This document shows positions 1 through 7,208 of a stretch of DNA of 15,752 bases, piece after piece. Every line of letters begins with the position of its first letter. Positions within the stretch are counted from its first letter, which is position 1. Source of the stretch: Spirochaetales bacterium (GTDB lineage: Bacteria > Spirochaetota > Spirochaetia > DSM-27196 > SLST01); assembly GCA_007130265.1 (NCBI GenBank), contig SLST01000246.1, positions 1-15,752 on the forward strand, read 5' to 3'. A model generated the notes under the pieces. It worked only from the letters and a program-made list of their open reading frames with translations, was not told the origin of the DNA and did no database searches. The translations under genes and the position numbers were made by a program.

Positions 1-493
1 ACTTCAGCAGTCGTTGCGCCTCCATGATCTGTTTCAGCGCGACTCCCGGGTCCGCCCCGCCGAATGTGTGCCGCACGATGTGGCTCACGTGCACGCGCTC
101 GGGTTCCGCATAGCTCGAGCGGTTCTCCTCGTACTCCGCGCGGAGGGCCTCTTCGCCGGCCTTGGAGACCGACGCCTGAACCTCGCTCACAAGCTTGTCC
201 GCGCGCACGTCATCCTCGATCGCCTCCCGGTGCTGCGACGGATCGAACTCCTGGCCGAACCGCTTCTTGAGCTCGTGTACGCGTCTGCGGACCTCGTCGG
301 GCTGCACCTCCGGATAGCGGCGGCGGGCTTCGCGCAGAATGAGGTGCTTGTTGATCACGTGCTCGACCGCGAGCCCGCGCACCTCGTCTTCCGGCAGCCG
401 CAGGACGTCGGGGCGATCCTGCTGGCTCTCCATGAGGCGGCGAAACTCGGCGCTGAGCTCCTCCGGTTCGATCACTTCGCCGTCGATCTTCAT
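1..493 (-). CDS. SurA/PrsA-like peptidyl-prolyl isomerase, N-terminal part (runs off left edge)
   Basis: The minus strand is open from an ATG at 493 to the window edge: 164 codons with no stop, so the C-terminal part lies outside. The product starts MKIDGEVIEPEEL and continues as a charged, helical SurA-N-like chaperone region (about residues 10-115). It then enters what looks like a parvulin PPIC domain at about 128, with the motif RVHVSHIVRHT resembling the first strand of rotamase domains. Family members catalyse prolyl cis-trans isomerisation and assist protein folding. There is no signal peptide after this start, so the protein would be cytoplasmic unless a different start is used; secreted SurA/PrsA proteins normally carry one. 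It is divergent from the 539 gene, with 45 bp between the starts, and no SD precedes the ATG. The family assignment is fairly good. The exact subtype is open because the catalytic part is missing. Confidence 0.75.
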   Translation of the reverse strand, partial: MKIDGEVIEPEELSAEFRRLMESQQDRPDVLRLPEDEVRGLAVEHVINKHLILREARRRYPEVQPDEVRRRVHELKKRFGQEFDPSQHREAIEDDVRADKLVSEVQASVSKAGEEALRAEYEENRSSYAEPERVHVSHIVRHTFGGADPGVALKQIMEAQRLLK

Positions 494-502
494 GGCGCGA
501 GC

Positions 503-532
503 CTATCACAGCGCCCGTAGAGGTGCTACCTT
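503..532 (+). promoter_or_regulatory. Candidate leaderless promoter of the YpdA-like gene
   Basis: CTATCA (503-508), 18 nt, TACCTT (527-532), then six bases before the ATG at 539. There is no SD-like sequence in between. The expected transcription start would fall on or beside the start codon. Match to consensus is modest (3/6 and 3/6); support comes mainly from the same geometry at 5624-5653. Confidence 0.3.
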
Positions 533-538
533 GCAACA

Positions 539-1618
539 ATGATCTACGATGCTCTGCTCGTTGGCGCCGGTCCCATCGGGATCGAGATGGCGACCGTCCT
601 GAAGCGTGCCGGCTTGAGCTATATGCACCTCGACTCCGGCCAGATCGGCAACACGATCACCCGATGGCCGCGAAACACGCACTTCTTCTCGAGTCCCGAG
701 TGGATCGCGATCGCCGGCGTTCCCATCCAGACGGCCGCGCAGGAGATCGTCACCGGCGAGCACTACCTCGCCTACCTGAGGCAGGTGGTCGAGCTCTTCG
801 ATCTGGAGATCAACACCTACGAGACGGTCAGCGAGGTAGGCGGGGTTTCTGGAGATTTCGCCGCCACAACCCGGGATCTCACCGGCGCGGAGCGACGCTA
901 TCGCAGCCGTTCCGTCATCCTCGCGACCGGCGACATGAACCGGCCGCGTCTCATCGACGTGCCGGGGGAGAATCTCCCGCATGTCACCCACTACTGGAGC
1001 GATCCTCACCTCTACTTCCGGCGCCGGCTTCTTATCGTAGGCGGGAGAAACTCCGCGGTGGAGGCGGCGCTTCGCTGCTGGCGTGCCGGCGCGCACGTTG
1101 CGATCAGCTACCGCGGAGCTGAGCTCGACGAGAAACGGCTCATCTCGCGGCTGCATCTGGAGATCGACCTCCTGATCAGGAACCGTCAGGTGGACTTCTA
1201 CCCGCTGACCGAACCGCAGGAGATCAGACCGGGAGTCACGGTCCTGCGCTCGCTCGCATCCGACGGAGAGAAGCGCGAGATCGCAAGCGACTTCGTCTAC
1301 CTTGCGACCGGATTCGAGATGGATCAGCGTCTCTACGAACAACTCGGCGTTGCCGTCGAGGGCGAGGAGCGCAGGCCCGTGCACGATCCGGCAACGATGG
1401 AGACGAACGTTGCGGGCGTCTTCGTCGTCGGTACCGCGGTCGGCGGGAACCAGCGCGGGTACAAGGTCTTCATCACCACGAGCCACGAGCACTGCACGAA
1501 GGCGGGGAGGACGATCGCCGGACGGCATCGGCCGGATGCAGCGTCCGCGGCGAGCGGAAGCTGGGTCGGCAACCTCCCGCAGCGGGATTACCCGTTGACC
1601 AGCAAGGACGTCGAGTAG
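539..1618 (+). CDS. YpdA-family FAD/NADPH-dependent oxidoreductase (putative thiol-disulfide reductase)
   Basis: A 359-residue flavoprotein of the two-dinucleotide-fold type. The FAD-binding GAGPIG motif is at residues 9-14, the NAD(P)H-binding GGRNSA at 168-173, and there is an ATG-type motif (VILATGDMNRP). It aligns by eye along its length with Staphylococcus/Bacillus YpdA, including the shared 'TRWPRNTHFFSSPEW' region and 'HYWSDPHLYF'. YpdA reduces bacillithiol disulfide in Firmicutes. The Cys that follows the GGGP of YpdA (Cys14 in S. aureus) is Ile13 here, so the substrate or mechanism may differ. No CxxC redox motif of thioredoxin reductases is visible. The length is somewhat longer than the roughly 330 residues typical of YpdA, with a C-terminal extension after residue 335. 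The start is chosen because the Rossmann strand begins at once. No SD is present. It is transcribed alone, with an intergenic stretch following. Confidence 0.8.
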   Translation: MIYDALLVGAGPIGIEMATVLKRAGLSYMHLDSGQIGNTITRWPRNTHFFSSPEWIAIAGVPIQTAAQEIVTGEHYLAYLRQVVELFDLEINTYETVSEVGGVSGDFAATTRDLTGAERRYRSRSVILATGDMNRPRLIDVPGENLPHVTHYWSDPHLYFRRRLLIVGGRNSAVEAALRCWRAGAHVAISYRGAELDEKRLISRLHLEIDLLIRNRQVDFYPLTEPQEIRPGVTVLRSLASDGEKREIASDFVYLATGFEMDQRLYEQLGVAVEGEERRPVHDPATMETNVAGVFVVGTAVGGNQRGYKVFITTSHEHCTKAGRTIAGRHRPDAASAASGSWVGNLPQRDYPLTSKDVE

Positions 1619-1627
1619 CGGGGTGCG

Positions 1628-1655
1628 AAAAAAAGACCGCAAAAAAGGCCGCAAA
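1628..1655 (+). promoter_or_regulatory. Phased A-tracts upstream of a -35 box
   Basis: Three A-runs, A7 at 1628-1634, A6 at 1641-1646 and AAA at 1653-1655, are spaced roughly one helical turn apart (centres about 12 and 10-11 bp apart). They sit directly upstream of TTGACA at 1660 in otherwise GC-rich DNA. This is the layout of intrinsically curved or UP-element-like DNA that strengthens a promoter. The role is an inference. Confidence 0.4.
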
Positions 1656-1659
1656 GGTG

Positions 1660-1690
1660 TTGACAAAGGTGCGAGCTGGGTGCATATGTG
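1660..1690 (+). promoter_or_regulatory. Candidate promoter for the leader ORF and ABC exporter operon
   Basis: A perfect -35 hexamer TTGACA lies at 1660-1665. The -10 is poor: CATATG at 17 nt spacing (1683-1688) or TATGTG at 19 nt (1685-1690). The -10 region lies inside an imperfect palindrome, GGGTG...CACCC (1678-1698), that could be an operator. The same repeat is followed by TTTTT, so a weak terminator for the upstream gene is an alternative reading. The AGGAGG ribosome site follows at 1705. Confidence 0.4.
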
Positions 1691-1718
1691 GTACACCCTT
1701 TTTCAGGAGGCAACTTTG

Positions 1719-1826
1719 ATGAAGCACGGAACCCTTATCGTCGTCGCCAGTGGCGCTGGTTCTGCGCGCGCTGAGTTCGGTAGTTGCCTGCCTGAGCGTA
1801 CGAGGATGCCGGGCCGCCCGGTCTGA
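1719..1826 (+). CDS. 35-codon leader-type small ORF ahead of the ABC exporter pair
   Basis: The ATG at 1719 is preceded by a perfect AGGAGG (1705-1710) at 8 nt spacing, the best ribosome-binding site in the window. The reading frame ends with TGA at 1824-1826. The 35-residue product begins MKHGTLIVVASGAGSARAEF and ends in GRPV. It has a short hydrophobic stretch (TLIVVA) but is not recognisable as a family. The frame is open upstream to a GTG at 1623, but that extension is Lys/Arg-rich, lacks an SD and covers the promoter, so the short form is preferred. It is followed 52 nt later by a strong hairpin (1879-1916) and then by the exporter genes. This arrangement recalls regulatory leader peptides such as BmrB upstream of bmrCD. 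A stand-alone small protein or the remnant of a decayed gene are alternatives. Confidence 0.45.
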   Translation: MKHGTLIVVASGAGSARAEFGSCLPERTRMPGRPV

Positions 1827-1878
1827 ACCGCATCCGACTTTCGTAGCCAACTGCCAGATTCTCAGTACGCCTGTCGGG

Positions 1879-1916
1879 CCTGTGCCGTATGCGCGTTAAG
1901 CGCATCACGGCACAGG
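1879..1916 (+). terminator. Strong hairpin, possible terminator/attenuator before the ABC exporter genes
   Basis: The 5' arm CCTGTGCCGTATGCGC and 3' arm GCGCAT-c-ACGGCACAGG form a 16-bp stem with one bulged C (1906) and a GTTAA loop. It is followed by TGTCGTTTTGCTC, a broken T-tract weaker than a classical intrinsic terminator. It lies 26 nt upstream of the ATG at 1943, so it would lie in the 5' leader of the exporter mRNA and could act as attenuator or roadblock, or as a bidirectional protein-binding palindrome. I could not find by hand a convincing competing antiterminator pairing. Confidence 0.55.
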
Positions 1917-1942
1917 TGTCGTTTTGCTCGAGTGGTTAACCT

Positions 1943-3784
1943 ATGAAGAACACGGACCAGACATCGAAGCCCGCGAAACTCTCCTCGGTATGGAAGTACA
2001 TGTACGGGTACAAGCTGACCTACGCAGGCGCGATACTCGCGGTGGCCGTTGCGACCATGGCGGCCTACGTGGTGCCGCTCGTCGTTCGGCTGACGATCGA
2101 CTCAGTTCTTGGCGACCGGCCGGTAGACCTTCCCCCGGCGATCGCAGAATGGGTTACCAATCGCGTTACGGTGGCCTACCTGGCGACGAATCTCTGGGTT
2201 CCGGGGCTGTTCATCATCGCAGTCACGATCGCAGGCGGCGTGTTTCAGTACTTCCAGCGCAAATGGTCGGCGGTGGCGAGCGAGCGAACGGCACAGCGGA
2301 TTCGGGAGGAGCTCTACGACCATCTGCAGCACCTCTCATACGACTACCATGTCAAGGCTGAGACCGGCGACCTGATCCAGCGGAGCACGAGCGACGTGGA
2401 TACGGTGCGGCGGTTCCTCGCGGTCCAGCTCGTCGAGGTGGGGCGCGCAGGGATCCTCCTCGCGACCGCCTACCCCTTGCTCTTCTCGCTGCACGTACCT
2501 CTCGCGCTGATGTCGCTGCCCATTGTCGTGGTGATCTTCCTCTTCTCAGCGGTCTTCTTTCGCCGCGTCCAGCGGGCCTTCAAGCTGAGCGACGAGAGCG
2601 AGGGACGCCTGTCCACCGTGCTCCAGGAGAACCTGACCGGCGTTCGCGTCGTACGGGCCTTCGCGCGTCAGCGGTTCGAGGAGGAGAAGTTCGCGGAGCG
2701 AAACACCGAGTTCCGAACGCTCAGCCGGAAGCTGATCGGCGTCTTTGCCGTCTACTGGGGCACGAGCGACTTCCTTGCCATGTCGCACATGCTGATGATC
2801 CTGCTCGCCGGAACCTGGTTCGGGATCCAGGGAGAGCTCTCCATAGGCGATATCGTGGTCTTCCTCGCGATCGAGGCGATGTTGCTCTGGCCGGTGCGGC
2901 AGCTCGGGCGGATTCTCGCGGACATGGGCAAGGCGACCGTGAGCCTCGGACGGATCGAGGAGATCCTCGATACGCCGACCGAGTACTCCCCGCAGCCGGG
3001 GCTGCGCCCCGAAATAAGCGGCCGGGTAGAGTTCCGTGACGTGCACTTCGCCTACGACGACGGCCGCGAAATCCTGACGGGCATCAGTTTCGCTGCCGAG
3101 CCCGGGACGACGGTCGCGATCCTCGGACCCACCGGGAGCGGCAAGAGCTCGCTCGTCCACCTGCTCTCGCGGCTCTACGACTACACGGCGGGGTCGATCA
3201 TGATCGACGGGGTCGAGCTCAAGGAGATCGACAAGAAGTGGATTCGTTCGCACGTCGGCCTCGTGCTCCAGGAACCGTTTCTCTACGCGAAGACGCTGAA
3301 GGAGAACATAGGACTCGCGCGTGCGAACGGCGGTGAGACGGAAGTGTTCGGCGCGGCGAGGGATGCCGCGATACACAATGACATTGAAGGGTTCGAGAGG
3401 GGATACGAGACGCTCGTGGGCGAGCGCGGCGTGACGCTCTCAGGAGGTCAGAAGCAACGCGTAGCGATCGCCCGGGCGCTCATCACCGGCAACCCGATTC
3501 TCATCTTCGACGACAGCCTCAGCGCCGTCGACACCGAAACCGATGTCGCCATCAGACGCGCGCTCGCTCGACGCGCCCGGCACGCGACGACCTTCATCAT
3601 CAGTCACCGCGTGACCACGCTCGCCTCCGCGGACCTCATTCTCGTCCTCGACGACGGGAAGATCGTCGAGTCCGGGACGCATGAGGAGTTGATGGGGCGT
3701 GAGGGGCTCTACCGGCGCGTATGGGGGATTCAGAACTCGCTCGAGGATGAGATGCAGAAGGAGATGACCCGTGAACCAGTTTGA
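1943..3784 (+). CDS. ABC exporter half-transporter, degenerate-Walker-B subunit of a heterodimer
   Basis: 613 residues: six-helix type I exporter membrane domain (about 25-325), then the nucleotide-binding domain. Walker A is GPTGSGKSS (395-403, Lys401), Q-loop Gln443, signature LSGGQ intact (499-503), Walker B Asp523, and H-loop His555. The residue after Walker B, normally the catalytic Glu, is Asp524 (sequence IFDDSLSAVD). That Asp is a known mark of the non-catalytic half in heterodimeric exporters such as BmrC, LmrC and TM287. The intact signature would serve the partner's catalytic site. It exports drugs or lipid-like substrates across the inner membrane; the substrate is unknown. The SD before ATG 1943 is weak (GAGTGG, 1930-1935), which fits translation control by the preceding leader. 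It overlaps the next gene by 14 bp. Confidence 0.92.
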   Translation: MKNTDQTSKPAKLSSVWKYMYGYKLTYAGAILAVAVATMAAYVVPLVVRLTIDSVLGDRPVDLPPAIAEWVTNRVTVAYLATNLWVPGLFIIAVTIAGGVFQYFQRKWSAVASERTAQRIREELYDHLQHLSYDYHVKAETGDLIQRSTSDVDTVRRFLAVQLVEVGRAGILLATAYPLLFSLHVPLALMSLPIVVVIFLFSAVFFRRVQRAFKLSDESEGRLSTVLQENLTGVRVVRAFARQRFEEEKFAERNTEFRTLSRKLIGVFAVYWGTSDFLAMSHMLMILLAGTWFGIQGELSIGDIVVFLAIEAMLLWPVRQLGRILADMGKATVSLGRIEEILDTPTEYSPQPGLRPEISGRVEFRDVHFAYDDGREILTGISFAAEPGTTVAILGPTGSGKSSLVHLLSRLYDYTAGSIMIDGVELKEIDKKWIRSHVGLVLQEPFLYAKTLKENIGLARANGGETEVFGAARDAAIHNDIEGFERGYETLVGERGVTLSGGQKQRVAIARALITGNPILIFDDSLSAVDTETDVAIRRALARRARHATTFIISHRVTTLASADLILVLDDGKIVESGTHEELMGREGLYRRVWGIQNSLEDEMQKEMTREPV

Positions 3785-5600
3785 GGAACACGACTACAGC
3801 AAGGAGTTCGACCCGCAGCTGTGGCGGAAATTGCTGCGGTTCGCGAAACCGTACAAACGGCAGCTCATCGGGCTTGGCTGCGTCATGGTCATGGTGGCCG
3901 TGGTCGACGCGCTCTTTCCCATGATGAACCGCATCGCGATCGACCGGTTCATCGTCCCCGCCACGACCGACGGTCTGGTCGGATTTCTCGCGCTCTACGG
4001 CGTACTCGTTTTCGTACAGGCGGCGAATGTGTTCACGCTGATCACGCTTGCCGGTCGTGTTGAGGTGGGTATCGTGCATGACCTGCGCGAGGTGGGGTTC
4101 CGCCGGCTGCAGGAGCTCTCGTTCAGCTACTTCGACCGCACGCCGGTGGGGTGGGTTATGGCCCGCATGACGAGCGATGCCCAGAGGCTTGGCGACACGA
4201 TCAGCTGGGGGCTCGTCGACATCGCGTGGGGCGGCAGCATGATGATCGCGATCGGCGCCTTCATGATCAGCATGAACGCCCGGCTCGGGCTGATTGTCCT
4301 CGCCGTGATTCCGCCGCTCGCCGTGGCGAGCATGTACTTCCAGAAGCGGATCCTCGAGGCGAATCGCGAAGTGCGCAAGACCAATTCGCGGATCTCAGGC
4401 GCCTACAACGAAGGCATCATGGGTGCGAAGACCACGAAGACCCTGGTGCAGGAGCAGGCGAATCTCAGGGAGTTCACGACGCACACGAACCGGATGCGCG
4501 AGACGAGCGTGCGCACCGCGATCTTCAGTGGGCTCTACATGCCCATCGTGTTGACGCTCGGGTCTATAGGTACCGCGCTTGCGCTGTGGACCGGGGGCAC
4601 CGGCGTGATGGCGGGCGTGATCACCTACGGGACGCTCGTCGCATTCATCGGGTACACGGTCCAGTTCTTCGAGCCGGTACGCGAGCTTGCCCGTGTAATC
4701 ACGGAGCTGCAGGCCGCGCAGGCGAGCGCCGAGCGGATCATGTCGCTCGTCGAAACCGAGCCGGATATCGTCGACACCCCCGAAGTCGTGGCCCGCTACG
4801 GCGACTCTTTCGAACCGAAACGCGAGAACTGGGAGCGTCCCACCGGACGCATCGAGTTTCGAAACGTCTCGTTTACCTACAAGGAGGGCGAGCAGGTGCT
4901 CAAGAACTTCAACCTGGCGGTCGAGTCGGGTGAGAGTATTGCGCTTGTGGGCGAGACCGGCAGCGGGAAGAGCACAATCGTCAACATCGCCTGCCGGTTC
5001 TACGAGCCGACCGAAGGCGAGGTCCTCGTCGACGGGCGGGACTACCGGGAGCGAAGCGTTCTCTGGCACGAGGCACACCTCGGCTACGTACTGCAGCAGC
5101 CGCACCTGTTCAGCGGAACGATCCGCGACAACATCCGGTACGGCAGGCTTGACGCGACCGACGAAGAGATCAGGCGCGCAGCGGAGCTCGTGAACGCGCA
5201 CCAGTTCATCGCCAGGCACGAAAACGGTTACGACGGGGAGGTGGGTGAGGGAGGTAATCTTCTGTCGACCGGTGAGAAGCAGCTGATCAGCTTCGCGCGC
5301 GCGATCATCGCCGACCCGGTCTTCTTCGTCTTTGACGAGGCGACGAGCTCGGTCGATACGGAGACCGAGCGGCTCATCCAGGACGCGGTCCAGACCGTGC
5401 TCGAGGGACGTACGAGTTTCATCATCGCGCACCGGCTGAGCACGATCCGCCGGTCGGACCGGATACTCGTGATCGACTCCGGCCGTGTGGTCGAGGAGGG
5501 TTCGCACCGCGACCTCCTTGCCCTGCGGGGGAAGTACTATCAGCTGTACACGAGCCAGTTCCTCGAGGAGGAGGAAGAAGAGGTGCTCGCGCACCACTGA
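3771..5600 (+). CDS. ABC exporter half-transporter, catalytic-Walker-B subunit of the heterodimer
   Basis: 609 residues with a type I exporter membrane domain (about 20-320) and NBD. Walker A is GETGSGKST (394-402, Lys400), Walker B Asp522 is followed by the canonical catalytic Glu523 (FDEATSSVD), and H-loop His554 is present. The signature is degenerate, LSTGEKQ (498-504) instead of LSGGQ. This complements the upstream protein exactly: one full ATPase site forms from this Walker A/B with the partner's LSGGQ, and one dead site from the partner's Asp524 with this signature. That is the BmrD/LmrD/TM288 pattern. The start is GTG at 3771, placed 7 nt after AAGGAG (3758-3763), and it overlaps the upstream gene so translation is probably coupled. 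The C-terminus has an acidic run of six Glu. Confidence 0.92.
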   Translation: MNQFEEHDYSKEFDPQLWRKLLRFAKPYKRQLIGLGCVMVMVAVVDALFPMMNRIAIDRFIVPATTDGLVGFLALYGVLVFVQAANVFTLITLAGRVEVGIVHDLREVGFRRLQELSFSYFDRTPVGWVMARMTSDAQRLGDTISWGLVDIAWGGSMMIAIGAFMISMNARLGLIVLAVIPPLAVASMYFQKRILEANREVRKTNSRISGAYNEGIMGAKTTKTLVQEQANLREFTTHTNRMRETSVRTAIFSGLYMPIVLTLGSIGTALALWTGGTGVMAGVITYGTLVAFIGYTVQFFEPVRELARVITELQAAQASAERIMSLVETEPDIVDTPEVVARYGDSFEPKRENWERPTGRIEFRNVSFTYKEGEQVLKNFNLAVESGESIALVGETGSGKSTIVNIACRFYEPTEGEVLVDGRDYRERSVLWHEAHLGYVLQQPHLFSGTIRDNIRYGRLDATDEEIRRAAELVNAHQFIARHENGYDGEVGEGGNLLSTGEKQLISFARAIIADPVFFVFDEATSSVDTETERLIQDAVQTVLEGRTSFIIAHRLSTIRRSDRILVIDSGRVVEEGSHRDLLALRGKYYQLYTSQFLEEEEEEVLAHH

Positions 5601-5608
5601 TATCGCCG

Positions 5609-5624
5609 GGCCGTCGCCGCGGCC
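5609..5624 (+). terminator. GC hairpin after the ABC operon
   Basis: GGCCG-tcgccg-CGGCC lies 8 nt beyond the stop at 5600. It has a short stem and no T-tract, so it is at best a pause or a weak terminator. It abuts the candidate -35 of the next gene. Confidence 0.25.
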
Positions 5625-5653
5625 TGTCATTCGGCGCCCGGATTCGCTATACT
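5624..5653 (+). promoter_or_regulatory. Candidate leaderless promoter of the YjfB-like gene
   Basis: CTGTCA (5624-5629, 4/6), 18 nt, TATACT (5648-5653, 5/6), then six bases (taaagc) before ATG 5660. No SD fits between the -10 and the start, so the transcript probably begins at or next to the start codon. Confidence 0.5.
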
Positions 5654-5659
5654 TAAAGC

Positions 5660-5869
5660 ATGGTAGACTCAATCGCGTCCGGTTATACCGACTACGCACA
5701 GGTGCAGGTTCAGCGCGAGGCGCAGACGGCCGTCCTCGCGCAGGCCATCGACGAGGTCGAGCGTCAGGGCGAAGCGCTCGTCGGAATGATCAGCGATTCG
5801 GCCGTGAACGGCCGGCAGGACGTCTTCAGCGACCCCATGCTCGGCCAGAACGTCGATATGCTTGCGTAG
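5660..5869 (+). CDS. YjfB-family small protein ('putative motility protein')
   Basis: 69 residues: a short polar N-terminus and an amphipathic helical core (about 12-46, QVQVQREAQTAVLAQAIDEV...GEALVGMI). The tail is DPMLGQNVDMLA, like the conserved 'LG.NID' end of the YjfB_motility family (small proteins named for linkage to motility genes; biochemical role unknown). The length fits the family. No signal peptide or membrane segment is present. It is transcribed apparently on its own, between the ABC pair and the RND operon, with 55 bp to the adaptor gene. No other motility gene is in the window, so a flagellar role rests only on the family name. Confidence 0.7.
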   Translation: MVDSIASGYTDYAQVQVQREAQTAVLAQAIDEVERQGEALVGMISDSAVNGRQDVFSDPMLGQNVDMLA

Positions 5870-5887
5870 GCCGTAGACAGCGCCGTA

Positions 5888-5916
5888 TTGCCCTTCGGTG
5901 GGCCCTTCCCTACTCT
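5888..5916 (+). promoter_or_regulatory. Candidate promoter of the RND efflux operon, near-leaderless
   Basis: TTGCCC (5888-5893, 4/6), 17 nt, TACTCT (5911-5916), then eight bases before ATG 5925. No SD precedes the ATG. A short GCCC...GGGC inverted repeat sits in the spacer (about 5890-5903) and could bind a regulator. Confidence 0.4.
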
Positions 5917-5924
5917 TAAGATAG

Positions 5925-7208
5925 ATGAACCGCTCCTCGTCTGTGCCCCGCCGCCCGTGGCGCATTGCCGTACCCGTCCTCCTGGTTCTCACCTTTCTGG
6001 GCCTGCCCGCCGCGCGCCACCTGATTGAGTCGCAGCGGGCGGAGCCGGATGATGCGCGAGCCCCCGTTGTTATCGGCGTGGTGAGACGAACAGACGCCGA
6101 ACGGATCGTGCGGTACACCGGAAACCTGACGCCGGAGGCAACGACAACCATAGTCCCAAAGGTCGGCGGGCGTATCGTCGAACTGCGGGTCGGCGTCAAC
6201 CAGCACCTCGCCGCCGGCGAGATCATCGGTCGCGTGGAGGATGACGTGCTGCGTCTCCAGGTTTCCCAGGCACGCGCCGCCTACGACGCGGCGGACGCTC
6301 AGTACCGCCAGGCGGTCCGCGGTGCCCGGTCGCAGGAGCTCGAGATCGCGCGCGCGGACCTGGAGACGGCGGAGGCCACGCTCGACACCGCCCGTTCGGC
6401 GCTCGATCGGACCAAGCGGCTCTTTGAAGGGGAGGCGGTTTCCCGGCGGGAGTACGAGGAGGCTGAGGACAGGTTCCGCGCCGCGGAAACCCAGGTGGCG
6501 AATGCGCGTCGCAGGCTCAGACTGATGGAGGAGGGCGCTGGAGACGAAGAGCTCGAGATGGCGCGCGCCAATCTGGACGCAGCGGCTCGACAGGTCGACC
6601 TGGCAGAGCTGCGCCTGAGCCACGCGACCATACGCGCGCCGGTCGACGGTACCGTGGCGCGGGTGTTCGCGGAGGTCGGGCAGACCGTTGGCCCGGAGAG
6701 TCCCATCGCGGCGATCGTCAACGATCGGCTCATCTACGCGAAGATCCGGGTTCCCGAACGACTCTACGGACAGTTTCTCGGTCGAGACGGACGGATGCCG
6801 GTCAGGGTTCTCGCGGAGGCCTACGGTGATCGTGAGGAGTTTCACGGCACGGTGACCACCGTAGCGCCGATTATCGATGCGACCAGCCGCACCTTCGAGG
6901 TAGAAGTGGCAGTTCCCAACACCGATCGAATGCTACGGCCCGGGATGTTCGTGAACGCCGTGTTCGTGCTCGAACGGTACCCCGAGGCGCTTCACGTGCC
7001 CGTCTCCGCGGTTCAGCGCCGGCAGGGCGGCAGCGTCGTGTATCTCGAAGAAGACGGAGTTGCCCGCGAAAGGGCGGTGCAGATTCGACCCGGGAGCGAG
7101 GGCCTCTCCCATGTCCTCGAGGGGCTCGTGGGAGACGAGCGGCTGATCGTGGCCGGCAGCGCGTTCCTCGCGGATGGTGAGGCGGTGAGGGTGATCGACG
7201 AGCGATGA
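5925..7208 (+). CDS. RND efflux periplasmic adaptor (membrane fusion protein)
   Basis: 427 residues. An N-terminal membrane anchor (about 13-33, after an Arg-rich start) is followed by split lipoyl (barrel-sandwich) halves at about 75-108 and 231-265. These flank an unusually long Ala/Glu/Arg-rich alpha-helical hairpin (about 111-230). The typical RAPVDGTVAR motif is at 238-247. The beta-barrel and membrane-proximal domains follow, including TSRTFEVEV and LRPGMFVNAVFV. AcrA/HlyD-family adaptors link the inner-membrane RND pump to the TolC channel. No lipobox is present, so it is held by the uncleaved helix. It is first gene of the operon; its stop overlaps the pump start as ATGA. The missing SD and nearby -10 suggest a leaderless message. 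Confidence 0.92.
   Translation: MNRSSSVPRRPWRIAVPVLLVLTFLGLPAARHLIESQRAEPDDARAPVVIGVVRRTDAERIVRYTGNLTPEATTTIVPKVGGRIVELRVGVNQHLAAGEIIGRVEDDVLRLQVSQARAAYDAADAQYRQAVRGARSQELEIARADLETAEATLDTARSALDRTKRLFEGEAVSRREYEEAEDRFRAAETQVANARRRLRLMEEGAGDEELEMARANLDAAARQVDLAELRLSHATIRAPVDGTVARVFAEVGQTVGPESPIAAIVNDRLIYAKIRVPERLYGQFLGRDGRMPVRVLAEAYGDREEFHGTVTTVAPIIDATSRTFEVEVAVPNTDRMLRPGMFVNAVFVLERYPEALHVPVSAVQRRQGGSVVYLEEDGVARERAVQIRPGSEGLSHVLEGLVGDERLIVAGSAFLADGEAVRVIDER

Noticed and set aside
14..520. Plus-strand open frame of 168 codons at the left edge
   Set aside because: It lies over the minus-strand parvulin gene, whose protein shows SurA-N and PPIC patterns; the plus-strand translation has no recognisable features.
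506..1696. Long minus-strand open frame (396 codons) opposite the YpdA-like gene
   Set aside because: Antisense shadow typical of GC-rich genes; the plus strand carries clear FAD and NADPH motifs.
1623..1718. Upstream extension of the small leader ORF from GTG 1623
   Set aside because: No SD, covers the A-tracts and -35 box, and gives a Lys/Arg-rich peptide; ATG 1719 has a perfect AGGAGG.
4395..5699. Minus-strand open frame (434 codons) opposite the second ABC subunit
   Set aside because: The sense strand has all NBD motifs; the antisense product is an Arg/Asp/Val-rich shadow without a start context.
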